64,000 bases of DNA from an uncultured Bacilli bacterium (GCA_934096295.1 CAKOLL010000001.1:124001-188000), one strand, 5' to 3'; shown: positions 44,558-53,422, numbered from the stretch's first letter. Notes: generated from the letters alone by a model not told the origin. Translations and numbers: made by a program.

Positions 44558-46143
44558 GGTTCTTCGAAATCTGGTGGGGAGTAAAAATTTAATAAAGTTA
44601 ATTGAAACCTAACTAAAACAAGTATTTTAATAATCATTTTTAAAATGCTTGTTTTTTATTGCTAATACACTTTTATATTTAAATATTTTTAATTCTTACT
44701 TTTTTGTATTTTTTTAATTTTGTGAGAAAGTTATTTTTTTAACTTTTTCATATTTTTATTATTTAAAATATATAATAATCTTAGCCTTAAAAAGTCAAAA
44801 TCTTTATATCCGAATCCTACTCTTTTAATTACTTTTATCTTATTATTTAATCCTTCTGTAAATCCATTTGAAAATCTTTTATCTATAAATGAATTACATA
44901 TATATTCTAGCCAATTTTCTATTGTATTTGCTGCCTCGTTCATTTCTTCTATGTTTTGTTCTCTTACTAAAGATATCCAGTTGATTAATTGATTTTTTAC
45001 ATTCTCATATGTAGCATGATGGGTTATGTCTAAAAACAATTCTTTTAATTGATATGACATTTTTAATTCTTCATCAATATCAAGTAATTTTTCTCTTAAA
45101 TCATATTTTAATATATCAACTAAATGATTATTTTTAAATCTTTTTGTATAAGTAAACCAATCTATTTCATTACTATATCTTCGTAGCAAACTAACATTCT
45201 TTTTGTTCTTCAACATTCTATATTCATTACTATTATAACCATAATTATCTTGTAATCTAATTCTAACTTTATCTAGCGCATCCATTATATATCTGGTATA
45301 ATGAAATGGGTCAACCACATACTTTGCTTTTGGAAACATTATCGTGGTGACTATTCGGTATGGTTCATACATATCTGATATGACATACTCAACTGAATAC
45401 CTATTCTCACAATATGTAAAATATTGGATTAGGTATTCTTTTTTTCTGTTTGAAAGTACATCCAACGCTTCTTTATGTATTGGATCATTTAATACAAATG
45501 CATATTTACCTTCTTTTGTATCTGCTTTAAATTCATCAAACGATATAACTCTTGGAAGACTAATTACATGCTTTGGATAATCTTTCATATGCTCTTTTAA
45601 TATATTTCTTACTGTATTATCACTTATATTATTTTCTTCTGCTATATATTTTAAGCTTAGGTTATACTGTTTTAAATCCTTCAACACTTTCTGTTCTACT
45701 TTATTGGATATATTCTTTTTTTCTCTTTGAATTGTAACCGATTCAGTAAACTTATATTTACATTCATGACATACAAATCTTCTTTTTATAAGTATGACAT
45801 AAGTTATATACTCAAATACTTTTACATATTTTAATGTTATTGGCTTTAACTTATCATGAACACTTTTTGTATATTTACCACATTTAGGACATTTGCATTT
45901 TTTGGATGTTGTTTCTATATATATAAACTTAGCTGTTACCTTACCTTCATTTCTTTCTTCTGTCTTTATAACTTTATAACCTTCATCTAACCCCATGATT
46001 TTTCTTAGCTCATTCACTAAAAAATTTCACCTCTTTCTACATTCATTATCACATATAAAAAGAGATGATAAAACACCATAATCATCTCCCCACCAGATTT
46101 CGATGAGGAGTTATTTTAGCTCCCCACTAGATTTCGAAGAGCC
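44558..46143 (-). mobile_element. complete ISL3-family insertion sequence, 1586 bp
   Basis: Left end GGTTCTTCGAAATCTGGTGG and right end (read inward) GGCTCTTCGAAATCTAGTGG are imperfect terminal inverted repeats continuing for a few more bases. An exact 8-base duplication GATCTTTT flanks it at 44550-44557 and 46144-46151, the size typical of ISL3. A second, imperfect copy of the right repeat lies just inside it (about 46085-46111). One transposase gene, intact. Confidence 0.93.
44731..46017 (-). CDS. ISL3 family transposase
   Basis: 428 residues. N-terminal zinc ribbon (CKCPKCGKYTKSVHD...FVCHECKYKF), helix-turn-helix (LSLKYIAEENNISDNTVRNIL) and a DDE domain: VISFDEFKADT (first Asp), KYVVDPFHYTRYIMD (second Asp) and FTEGLNNKIKVIKRVGFGYKDF (Glu), which is the ISL3 signature. 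Full length, so the element is probably still competent. Ribosome site and start lie about 125 bases inside the right end. Confidence 0.95.
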   Translation of the reverse strand: MNELRKIMGLDEGYKVIKTEERNEGKVTAKFIYIETTSKKCKCPKCGKYTKSVHDKLKPITLKYVKVFEYITYVILIKRRFVCHECKYKFTESVTIQREKKNISNKVEQKVLKDLKQYNLSLKYIAEENNISDNTVRNILKEHMKDYPKHVISLPRVISFDEFKADTKEGKYAFVLNDPIHKEALDVLSNRKKEYLIQYFTYCENRYSVEYVISDMYEPYRIVTTIMFPKAKYVVDPFHYTRYIMDALDKVRIRLQDNYGYNSNEYRMLKNKKNVSLLRRYSNEIDWFTYTKRFKNNHLVDILKYDLREKLLDIDEELKMSYQLKELFLDITHHATYENVKNQLINWISLVREQNIEEMNEAANTIENWLEYICNSFIDKRFSNGFTEGLNNKIKVIKRVGFGYKDFDFLRLRLLYILNNKNMKKLKK

Positions 46144-46307
46144 GATCTTTTTGTTTGGTTTAATTTATTATTACTTAGCTACGGACAGTTTTTATAAATT
46201 AAAAATTTGATATAACTATCACGTTATACCAAATCACTTTAATACTCTTTAAAAATGGCAACTCTAATGTTAAAATAATAATATCAAAAAAATAAAAAGG
46301 AGTTGCC

Positions 46308-47498
46308 ATGACTAAATTATACAATACACAAACAGAAATTACAAATAAAATTCGTGAATTTTTAAAAAAATATATTCCAAGTTTAAGAAAAACTCAATTA
46401 AATATCATTCCAGAAATTATATTTGGTATGATTTCTTCTGAGTCTGTTGTATCTTCAGATATAGCTAAATGTTTAAAAAATGAATTTTCTTTTATTCAAT
46501 TAGAATCTATTCAAAGAAGAATTCGTAGATTTTTTAATAATGAATTATTTGACCATGAAGATTTCTATAACGCTTTAATCATTTCTGTTATTTCTAAGTA
46601 CAAGATAAAACACAAAGACAAAAGAATTCATATTACTTTTGACCATATGTTTTCTCATGATAATTACGTTACTCTCATGTTTACCATGAGAGTTGGTAAA
46701 CAAGGTATTCCTATTTGGTTCAAGTCCTTTAAACAAGAATATATTAATAAAGAAATATCAACTGAAAAAGGTGGTACCATTGCCTTTAATGAAGCTTTAA
46801 TCATTGAAGGAATTAAGCATGTTTCTGCTTTATTCAATAAATCATTTGACTTAATATTTCTAGCTGACCGTTGGTTTAATTCTGAAAAAATTTTAAGTAC
46901 AATTGCATCCTTAGGGCACACTTATTGTATAAGACTCAAGAAAAATATTAAGATTTTCATTCATGACAAAAAAGAAGGTCATAATATTTGGAAATGGCTT
47001 TCAAATTTACCTTCTCACAAATATCATGCCATCGTTCATAAAGATATTGAATTATATGATTCAAAATATAAAACTAACATTGTTATTAGTAAATATTTAA
47101 ATACTAAAGACCCTTGGATTATTGTAACTAATAAAGATGTTGAACATGCTATTCAAAATTATTCTCATCGCTTTGGTTCTATTGAATGTGTTTTTAAAAA
47201 TCAAAAAAGTAATGGATTATATTTAGAAGCTATTAACAACGCTAGTGAAAAAGCTTATAACACAATGTACACTATGGCTTGTACCGTTGTTCTTTTTCTA
47301 ACAATTCTAGGTACTGAATATTCTAAAAATTCTAAATGTTATAGAAATGAAAAAATAGCTACTCATAAAACTTATAAAGACAAAGGAAAAGTTAGAGTTA
47401 TGTCATTATTTAAAACTGGGTTAACTTTATTTCATCGAGCCCTAAATTCAGAGAAATATATTAGATTACCAATCAGATTTGTTTTATATGACATGTAA
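46308..47498 (+). CDS. IS4-type DDE transposase
   Basis: 396 residues. DDE catalytic residues appear in HITFDHMFSHD, LIFLADRWFNS and the C-terminal SHRFGSIECVFKNQKSNGLYLE, which corresponds to the IS4 Y-(2)-R-(3)-E-(6)-K block with one extra residue between R and E. A beta-strand insertion lies between the second Asp and the Glu, as usual in IS4. AAAGGAG ribosome site before the ATG at 46308. The gene is intact. Confidence 0.9.
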   Translation: MTKLYNTQTEITNKIREFLKKYIPSLRKTQLNIIPEIIFGMISSESVVSSDIAKCLKNEFSFIQLESIQRRIRRFFNNELFDHEDFYNALIISVISKYKIKHKDKRIHITFDHMFSHDNYVTLMFTMRVGKQGIPIWFKSFKQEYINKEISTEKGGTIAFNEALIIEGIKHVSALFNKSFDLIFLADRWFNSEKILSTIASLGHTYCIRLKKNIKIFIHDKKEGHNIWKWLSNLPSHKYHAIVHKDIELYDSKYKTNIVISKYLNTKDPWIIVTNKDVEHAIQNYSHRFGSIECVFKNQKSNGLYLEAINNASEKAYNTMYTMACTVVLFLTILGTEYSKNSKCYRNEKIATHKTYKDKGKVRVMSLFKTGLTLFHRALNSEKYIRLPIRFVLYDM

Positions 47499-47655
47499 CT
47501 TATTATATTTTTTTACTTTGACATTTCTATCATTTTTTATTTTAACAGTTATAAAAATCTTTTTTGCATGAAATCAATTATCATTAACTTAAAAAGTATG
47601 TGTAATAATGTGGTTTATCAACTGTTCTTTATATTTTATAGCCACATCATAATAC

Positions 47656-47705
47656 AAAAAATGAGGTAATTCGTTCAATATTGGTCGAACTTTTTACCTC
47701 ATTTT
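47656..47705. terminator. strong hairpin at IS4 right end
   Basis: AAAATGAGGTAA (47658-47669) pairs with TTACCTCATTTT (47694-47705), 12 bp, with an inner TTCG/CGAA pairing. A-rich before and T-rich after, so it can act both ways. Confidence 0.7.
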
Positions 47706-47741
47706 CCCCAGGTTTCACCTATGCTTTTTCAAAACTGTCCG

Positions 47742-49289
47742 TCAATCAGTTATTATTATTGGGTCGGATTGGGTTCCGGAGCCTGATACATAAACTACTG
47801 AAGACTCAAGATTGAATACAGGACGGACTGCAGTGCCGCCGTAATCGACGCTATAGTTTGCCGCGTAACCTCCGTTGGACACATAGAACACACGAGTCGA
47901 AGCGTGAGAATCACGAGAAATTGTCCATTCCCATTCTCCCATGTACATCCAATTATTATTTATGGCATTTGCATATTTATACATTATTTTTGTCCAATCA
48001 CTTGGACTTGCGGCAAATCCATAATCACTTACGTACATTAAGCCTATTTTTGCACTATATTCTGTTGCATTATCTGTACTATTTGTTGCATCTTGATTTA
48101 CTATTTCATTTTGATATGCTACTGATGGAACTACATCTCTTATTTTTGCAAATGTATTTCCACCGACTTTCCATGTTGTTATTGCTATTCTATTTGTCCA
48201 GTCTTCTCCTATATTATTAAGGAAATTTGTATTTAGATTTGTTTTATTTAGTAAACTTGTACTCCATGTATTCGTTGCACTGTTTGTTGCTTTATAATTC
48301 CAATAATATTTTCTTATATATGTCAAGTTGCCTTTATATGGTGCTTTTGAAGTAGCTGAGTAACCAGTATTATCTCCATCTTCTCCTAATAAATTACTAT
48401 TTGCATAATCATATTTAATTAATTTTACTTTATTATTTATTACTCCGATAATTCGATATAAATTATCTATTGGACATGTTTTTTCATCACTACCAAAACA
48501 TATAAAATTATTTACTGTTTCATTTGGACCAGAATAGCGATATGAATTATCTCCAGCTCCATTTGCGAGTGTCGAATCATGATAATAAATACTATTTTCT
48601 CCTTGTGTTCCTGTATATTGTGATATAATGTAGTCAATTAACAATATTTTATATTCTTCTTTTTGTATAATCAAATTTGCATTAAAACTTTTTCCAGCAT
48701 TTGCAGATTGATCAGCATTATAATTTACATATGTTACTACTACATTCCATTCTTCTGTTATACTTGATGTTGTTGTTATTTCTTTATTATCTAATATTGT
48801 TATTAATCCTTTTTGGTTTGTAATATCGAAACCTTTTATAGTCGCTCCATTGCCATCTGTTATTGTTTTATATGTAAGTCCATTTATACTTGTTATTTCA
48901 TTATAATTTGTATCTGTTATTGTAAGTAATATTTCTGGTGTATCTTCATCTTGTGTATATGTAAATGTGTTTCCTGTTATATTTAAATACATATAATAAT
49001 GTTCTGTTGCGGTATTTGTTTTATTATTTGCTGTCAATAATGCTTTTGCAAATGTTGAACCGGTTTGGTTACCTTTACCTTCTGCAAAGTTTTCTTGATC
49101 TAATGTTAGTGTTATTGGGTCACCCGTTTCAAATGTTAAGGTATCAACAGTATTTGCATTGATTCTTATGTCTGTTTGTGAACCTTCTCCGGTCTGTGCT
49201 ACAAAATATGCATATGTTGCTCCGATGATTAATATTACTAATGCTATTATAGATGCAATTGAAACTATTTTTGTCTTGTTTTTTTCCAT
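47742..49289 (-). CDS. exported protein with variable lectin-like C-terminus, second copy
   Basis: 515 residues, paralogue of 25630-27561. SipW-type signal GATYAYFVAQTG after the membrane segment (about 8-24); the first 110 residues are nearly identical to the paralogue. It lacks the Cys-rich middle of the larger copy. The C-terminal lectin-like domain runs from NLYRIIGVINNKVKLIKYDYA to AVRPVFNLESS and GSGTQSDPIII. The last base of its TGA is supplied by the end of the IS4 element, giving ITD as the terminus in place of IN. Own promoter, next to a 19-base T run. Confidence 0.75.
   Translation of the reverse strand: MEKNKTKIVSIASIIALVILIIGATYAYFVAQTGEGSQTDIRINANTVDTLTFETGDPITLTLDQENFAEGKGNQTGSTFAKALLTANNKTNTATEHYYMYLNITGNTFTYTQDEDTPEILLTITDTNYNEITSINGLTYKTITDGNGATIKGFDITNQKGLITILDNKEITTTSSITEEWNVVVTYVNYNADQSANAGKSFNANLIIQKEEYKILLIDYIISQYTGTQGENSIYYHDSTLANGAGDNSYRYSGPNETVNNFICFGSDEKTCPIDNLYRIIGVINNKVKLIKYDYANSNLLGEDGDNTGYSATSKAPYKGNLTYIRKYYWNYKATNSATNTWSTSLLNKTNLNTNFLNNIGEDWTNRIAITTWKVGGNTFAKIRDVVPSVAYQNEIVNQDATNSTDNATEYSAKIGLMYVSDYGFAASPSDWTKIMYKYANAINNNWMYMGEWEWTISRDSHASTRVFYVSNGGYAANYSVDYGGTAVRPVFNLESSVVYVSGSGTQSDPIIITD
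47830..47927 (-). other. GC-rich hypervariable segment, second candidate target
   Basis: Between EWTISR and AVRPVFNLESS. By hand count 54 of 100 bases 47821-47920 are G or C in an otherwise roughly 30% GC gene. Same position in the domain as 25702-25807 but two codons longer and very different in sequence, so the two would need different templates. Confidence 0.5.
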
Positions 49290-49327
49290 TATTTATCTAC
49301 TCCTTATAACAATATCACTCACGGATA

Positions 49328-49372
49328 TTTTATACTATATATTAATATTAACCGAAAAAAAAAAAAAAAAAA
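49328..49372 (-). promoter_or_regulatory. candidate promoter with 19-base T run at the -35
   Basis: Minus strand TATAAA (49328-49333) with TTTCGG at the -35 place (49351-49356), which is the end of a run of 19 T (49354-49372). Run-length change would alter the -35 region of the variable surface gene. Confidence 0.4.
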
Positions 49373-49407
49373 GCCACATTATAAAATCTTGTTTGTATTT
49401 TATAATG
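49354..49407 (-). terminator. terminator of pbpB operon
   Basis: Minus strand CATTATAAAAT, 9-base loop, ATTTTATAATG (11-bp stem, 49377-49407), then GTGGC and 19 T. The stem contains the pbpB stop codon. Confidence 0.65.
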
Positions 49408-51490
49408 AAACTTTTTCTAATTCTACAGTGAGAGTCATATTTTCTAAATCTAGCACTGTTCCAGATTCAATACTTTGGCTCTTTACATATCCATAACCAG
49501 TATATTCTAATTTTAATCCGAGGATGTCACAATAGGTTTTTACCTCACTAATACTCCATCCAGTTAGATTTTCCATTTCGATTTCTGTACCATTAGTTTT
49601 TAAAAATAATTTTTCTCCGGATAATAAAGTTTTATTTTTTAATGGATATTGGTTAATAATATATTTACCATTACCTATGGTTATGACATTTATTTTTTTA
49701 TTTTTTAATTCTTCAAGGGTTGTTTCTAAACTAGTACTTATGTAGTTATCTAGTTTTATAATTTTAGTTAAGTCGGCATCACTTTTACTTTCTGTAAGTT
49801 TTGCATAACTTGCGATTTCTTCCACTGCTGTTGTAATTACTTTAGCCCATGAACCTACATTTGTTTCAGGCTTTTTACCTGCGGCATATACAATGTATTT
49901 AGGGTTGTCAGTTGGGAAAATACCTGCGAATGATTTAATATAATCATAAGTACCTGATAAGTATCCTCCTTTTGGGGAAGCTATTTGGGCTGTTCCAGTT
50001 TTACCCATTAAACTTACATTATCTACTTGCCAATATTTATTAATTTCCACAACTTTTTTCATTATTTCATGCATCTTTGTTACTGTTTCGCTTGAATAAA
50101 CTTTATTAACAACTTGTCTTTCTCCTTTATAAGTAATATTACCATTTTGATCTACAACTTTATCTACGATATATGGTTTTATTACTGTTCCATCATTAGT
50201 CATAGCACTTAGGGCTTGTAACATTTGAATAGCTGTAACACTTACCCCTTGACCAAAAGATGCTGTTGCAAGTTCTGATTGATAAACCATTTCAATGTCA
50301 CCGATTGCTTCATTTGATAATTCTATTCCAGTCTTTTTACCAAATCCTAATTTATTATAATAATCTGATAATGTATCTACACCAAGACGTAAAGCTAGAG
50401 TTGTAGCTGCAACATTTGAAGATCTGGCAAACCCTTCGTCAAAAGATATTGTTCCCCATCCTTTTCTTTCTGAGTCTCTAATAACTGTTCCATCATCTAG
50501 CGTATAAGAACCAGATTTAAATGTTTCTTCTCCATCATATTTTCCTTCTTCAATTGCTGATGCAAATGAAAACACTTTCATAACTGAACCGGGTTCATAT
50601 TGATAACTTATTAAGGGATTCATATATTCTTTTATAGTGTTAGTGTCATTTGGGTTAAAATTTGGACTTGTGGCACTCGCAACGATTGCTCCGGTTTTAG
50701 CATCCATTACTGTAAATACTGCCCAATCCGTATTGAATTTATCTTTCATACTTGAAACTGCTTTTTCTGCGATAAGTTGAATACTACTATCAATGGTTAA
50801 GTAAATATCTGAACCATTTTTAGCTTTTTTGGTATCCTCATTTGTATTTGGAATTTTATAATTACTTGATGTATATTTTAAATATTTGGTGTAACCATTT
50901 GTTCCTGATAAGATATCATCATAATAACCTTCAATACCTAGTTCTCCGGATATTTTGCCATCATCTAAGGTTTTAGCATAACCAATTATATATGATGCAA
51001 ATGTTGATTTATTATAATATCTTTTCTTAGAGTTCTTTATAAAATCTATTCCAGGTAGTTCTAATTTTTCTATTTTAGCTTTTACAACCTCAGATATTCC
51101 ATATCCTCCGGGACGTAATTCTACCTGATACAAATTTTTGCTTAAAAGTTCTAGTAATTTTTCTTTTGTCATATTAAGAATTGGTGATAGTGCTTCAGCA
51201 GTAGCGTCTTTATCTGTTACGTTTGTTTTATTGGAATTTAAGTAAGCTATTACTGTGTAAGAATTTATAGTGCTAGCAAGCTCTTCACCATTAACATCAA
51301 AGATACTTCCTCGATCTGCATATAATGTTTTTTTTACTGTTGCGATACTAGCAGCTTTTTCTTGTAAATTGATGCCATCGACCTTATCACTTAAAACAAC
51401 ATAAGAAAGTTTGGCAATTATAGCCATAAATAAAAGAGCAACAATTAAAATAATGAATCTAGATATTTTAACTGTTGCTTTTTTTTTCAT
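49400..51490 (-). CDS. pbpB: class B penicillin-binding protein, PBP2B/FtsI
   Basis: Division transpeptidase. 696 residues: N-terminal anchor (about 12-32), dimerisation domain starting YADRGSIFDVNGEELAST, transpeptidase with SVMK in YEPGSVMKVFSF, SSN in ARSSNVAATTLAL, KTGT in LMGKTGTAQIA, and PASTA-like tail (ENLTGWSISEVKTYCDILGLKLEYTGYG). Active-site motifs complete. Follows ftsL by 14 bases in the standard mraZ-rsmH-ftsL-pbpB order. Confidence 0.94.
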   Translation of the reverse strand: MKKKATVKISRFIILIVALLFMAIIAKLSYVVLSDKVDGINLQEKAASIATVKKTLYADRGSIFDVNGEELASTINSYTVIAYLNSNKTNVTDKDATAEALSPILNMTKEKLLELLSKNLYQVELRPGGYGISEVVKAKIEKLELPGIDFIKNSKKRYYNKSTFASYIIGYAKTLDDGKISGELGIEGYYDDILSGTNGYTKYLKYTSSNYKIPNTNEDTKKAKNGSDIYLTIDSSIQLIAEKAVSSMKDKFNTDWAVFTVMDAKTGAIVASATSPNFNPNDTNTIKEYMNPLISYQYEPGSVMKVFSFASAIEEGKYDGEETFKSGSYTLDDGTVIRDSERKGWGTISFDEGFARSSNVAATTLALRLGVDTLSDYYNKLGFGKKTGIELSNEAIGDIEMVYQSELATASFGQGVSVTAIQMLQALSAMTNDGTVIKPYIVDKVVDQNGNITYKGERQVVNKVYSSETVTKMHEIMKKVVEINKYWQVDNVSLMGKTGTAQIASPKGGYLSGTYDYIKSFAGIFPTDNPKYIVYAAGKKPETNVGSWAKVITTAVEEIASYAKLTESKSDADLTKIIKLDNYISTSLETTLEELKNKKINVITIGNGKYIINQYPLKNKTLLSGEKLFLKTNGTEIEMENLTGWSISEVKTYCDILGLKLEYTGYGYVKSQSIESGTVLDLENMTLTVELEKVSL

Positions 51491-51504
51491 ATTACTTTAT
51501 CTCC

Positions 51505-51807
51505 TTATTCTCCAACTGATTTTATATTACTATTATTATACGACAATCCATGATTTTCTGCAATAGTTTGGATGTTTTCTAAACTAGCAAGTTCATCAAT
51601 TTGCATTGAAAGACCTTGATTAACTAATTCTTGACGTTCAATATTCTTTGTAATTTTTTCTACTTCATTATTTGTTTCTGATAATAAAGATGATGTAAAT
51701 ACATTAAATACTGGAATAGCTAAAAGTAAGAAAAGTAATAATGCATACATTGCTTTTTCTCCTTTTAGTAATTTTACCTTTTTACTCTTTTTTTTCATTC
51801 TAATCAA
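51505..51807 (-). CDS. ftsL: cell division protein FtsL
   Basis: 100 residues. Basic cytoplasmic N-terminus (KKKSKKVKLLKGEK), one membrane segment (about 19-38), and an extracellular leucine-zipper-like helix (about 40-75), the FtsL layout. Sequence is poorly conserved in this family; position between rsmH (4-base overlap) and pbpB decides the call. Pairs with DivIC to activate the septal PBP. Confidence 0.85.
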   Translation of the reverse strand: MIRMKKKSKKVKLLKGEKAMYALLLFLLLAIPVFNVFTSSLLSETNNEVEKITKNIERQELVNQGLSMQIDELASLENIQTIAENHGLSYNNSNIKSVGE

Positions 51808-52715
51808 ATCCTTTCAATTATTCTTAATTTGGCACTTCTACTTCGTGAATTTTCTTCTAATTCTTTGTTTGAAGGAAGTATTGGTTTTTTAGTGACTAAT
51901 TTTATTAAAGGTTTATAAGCTTCTGGTATATCTTTTAGGCCTTTAACAAGGGAATCAATATCACTATACTTTTTAAATATATTTTTAACAATTCTATCTT
52001 CTAGGGAATGGAATGTTATAACACACATTCTTCCGCCTTCGTTTAATCTATTTATAGCATCTGGAAGAACTTTTTCTAATACTGTTAATTCTTCATTTAC
52101 CTCGATTCTTAAAGCTTGAAATATTTTTCTTTCTGGGTGTTGTTTGTAAAAATAATTGGCTCCGACGGCTTCTTTAATTATCTCAACTAACTCTAAGGTT
52201 GTTGTAATTTCTTTATTTTTACTTTTTATTTTTTTCGCTATTACTCGACTTAATTTTTCTTCGCCATATTTGAAAAATATTTCTGATAGTTCATTTTCAC
52301 TGTAGGAATCAATGATGTCTTTGGCACTTTTTCCTTTGCTTGACATTCTCATGTCTAATGGACCATCATGCATAAAAGAAAATCCTCTTTTTTCATCATC
52401 TATTTGCGGAGATGAAAAGCCTAAATCAAATATTATTCCATCAACTTTGGTAATGTTTTCTTCTTCTAAAACATCATTCATATTCACAAAATTGGTATTA
52501 AATATTTTAAAGTTTGTTCCAATTTCTTTTAATATGTTAGTTGAATAATCTACCGCTAAAGCATCTTGATCAAATCCGTATAAAAAACCTTTTGGAATAC
52601 GTTTTAAAATATCTTTGGAATCTCCAGCATAGCCAATTGTGGCATCAATATAAATTCCATCCTCTTTGATGTTTAAGTTTTCGAGTAATTCCTCTTTTAG
52701 TACACTATAATGCAT
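51804..52715 (-). CDS. rsmH: 16S rRNA (cytosine-1402-N4)-methyltransferase
   Basis: Methylates C1402 of 16S rRNA. 303 residues from the ATG at 52715 (MHYSVLKEELLENL), preferred over the frame start at 52730 (TTG) because HxSVL begins this family and GGTGA precedes it. SAM-binding: YIDATIGYAGDSKDIL, FDLGFSSPQIDDEKRGFSF, GPLDMRM; then FQALRIEVNEEL and VITFHSLEDRIVK. Overlaps mraZ by 11 bases. Confidence 0.96.
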   Translation of the reverse strand: MHYSVLKEELLENLNIKEDGIYIDATIGYAGDSKDILKRIPKGFLYGFDQDALAVDYSTNILKEIGTNFKIFNTNFVNMNDVLEEENITKVDGIIFDLGFSSPQIDDEKRGFSFMHDGPLDMRMSSKGKSAKDIIDSYSENELSEIFFKYGEEKLSRVIAKKIKSKNKEITTTLELVEIIKEAVGANYFYKQHPERKIFQALRIEVNEELTVLEKVLPDAINRLNEGGRMCVITFHSLEDRIVKNIFKKYSDIDSLVKGLKDIPEAYKPLIKLVTKKPILPSNKELEENSRSRSAKLRIIERI

Positions 52716-53145
52716 TTTTATCACCGTCAAATAAACTTTCTGCTATATCTTCAATTATGTCGCTGTTGTCACTCATGAAATTTTCAAATGCTTCACTACT
52801 CCATATTTCCAAATGGTCATTAACGCCGATTATAATACATTCTTTAACTAAACCGGCGTAACTAACCAATGGGGAGGTAATACTCATTCGACCACTTTTG
52901 TCGAACTCACAGGCAGTAGCCCCCGAATAGAAGAATCTTGTGAAGGTCCGGGTTACTTTTTTAGTGAAAGGTAGAGTATTAAGTTTGCTAACTAGTTTGT
53001 TCCATTCTTCTTTTGAGTAAACATATAAGCATTTTTCAATACCTCTGGTAAGAATAAATTCATCACCTAGTTCTTCCCTCAATTTAGTTGGAATAACAAG
53101 TCGGCATTTATCATCTATATTATGATGATATTCACCCAGCAACAT
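52705..53145 (-). CDS. mraZ: transcriptional regulator MraZ
   Basis: DNA-binding protein of the AbrB-like double-barrel fold that controls the division cluster. 146 residues from the ATG at 53145 (MLLGEYHHNIDDKCRLVIP), with GGGGG upstream; the longer GTG start at 53157 lies inside the operator. Two SpoVT-AbrB-like repeats, the second beginning ACEFDKSGRMSITSPL. First gene of the cluster, preceded by its own binding boxes. Confidence 0.95.
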   Translation of the reverse strand: MLLGEYHHNIDDKCRLVIPTKLREELGDEFILTRGIEKCLYVYSKEEWNKLVSKLNTLPFTKKVTRTFTRFFYSGATACEFDKSGRMSITSPLVSYAGLVKECIIIGVNDHLEIWSSEAFENFMSDNSDIIEDIAESLFDGDKNAL

Positions 53146-53152
53146 ACTATCC

Positions 53153-53190
53153 CCCACTTTCTCCCACAGTTTACCACTGTCCTATTTATA
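53153..53190 (-). promoter_or_regulatory. MraZ operator boxes and -10 of mraZ
   Basis: Minus strand GTGGT (53173-53177), GTGGG (53163-53167), GTGGG (53153-53157), three direct boxes with an exact 10-base period, the known MraZ arrangement. TATAAA (53185-53190) lies just upstream as -10; -35 is weak. The last box overlaps the ribosome site region. Confidence 0.75.
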
Positions 53191-53277
53191 TACTACCAAA
53201 AGACACAAAAAAAGTAAATACTAAATATCTACTTTTAAAAATAAATTTTAGCCGTTTACATTATTTTACATCAATCT

Positions 53278-53385
53278 ATGTTGAAAGAATCATTTAATGA
53301 TCCCGTTGGTTATGAAATTAGCTCTATAAATAAAGATTTGGATATAACTTTAAATAGTAAAAATATTGATAGAAATGAACTTTAA
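53278..53385 (+). pseudogene. possible 35-codon gene remnant
   Basis: In the 284-base gap between mraZ and qmcA a plus-strand frame MLKESFNDPVGYEISSINKD... of 35 codons ends in TAA before a hairpin. No ribosome site or promoter. It may be the tail of a lost gene or chance; nothing else is seen in the gap. Confidence 0.2.
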
Positions 53386-53398
53386 TAGATAGAAAATA

Positions 53399-53422
53399 AG
53401 CAATGGAAATCTTACCATTGCT
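53399..53422. terminator. terminator after qmcA, two-sided
   Basis: AGCAATGG (53399-53406) pairs with CCATTGCT (53415-53422); T-rich on both sides. Confidence 0.75.

Larger units (their letters stand above)
46181..47742 (+). mobile_element. complete IS4-type insertion sequence, 1562 bp
   Basis: Ends are a perfect 12-bp inverted repeat, ACGGACAGTTTT (46181-46192) and AAAACTGTCCGT (47731-47742). One intact transposase on the plus strand. I see no direct repeat of flanking target DNA. The right end meets the last codons of the minus-strand surface gene at 47742. A strong hairpin near the right end blocks readthrough. Confidence 0.9.

Noticed and set aside
46181..47742. ISL3 and IS4 elements as one composite transposon
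   Set aside because: Each has its own distinct inverted repeats, they are different families and enclose no cargo gene between them.
25630..49289. Diversity-generating retroelement encoded within the window
   Set aside because: No protein with reverse transcriptase motifs (such as YxDD) and no template repeat could be found here; only target-like segments are present.
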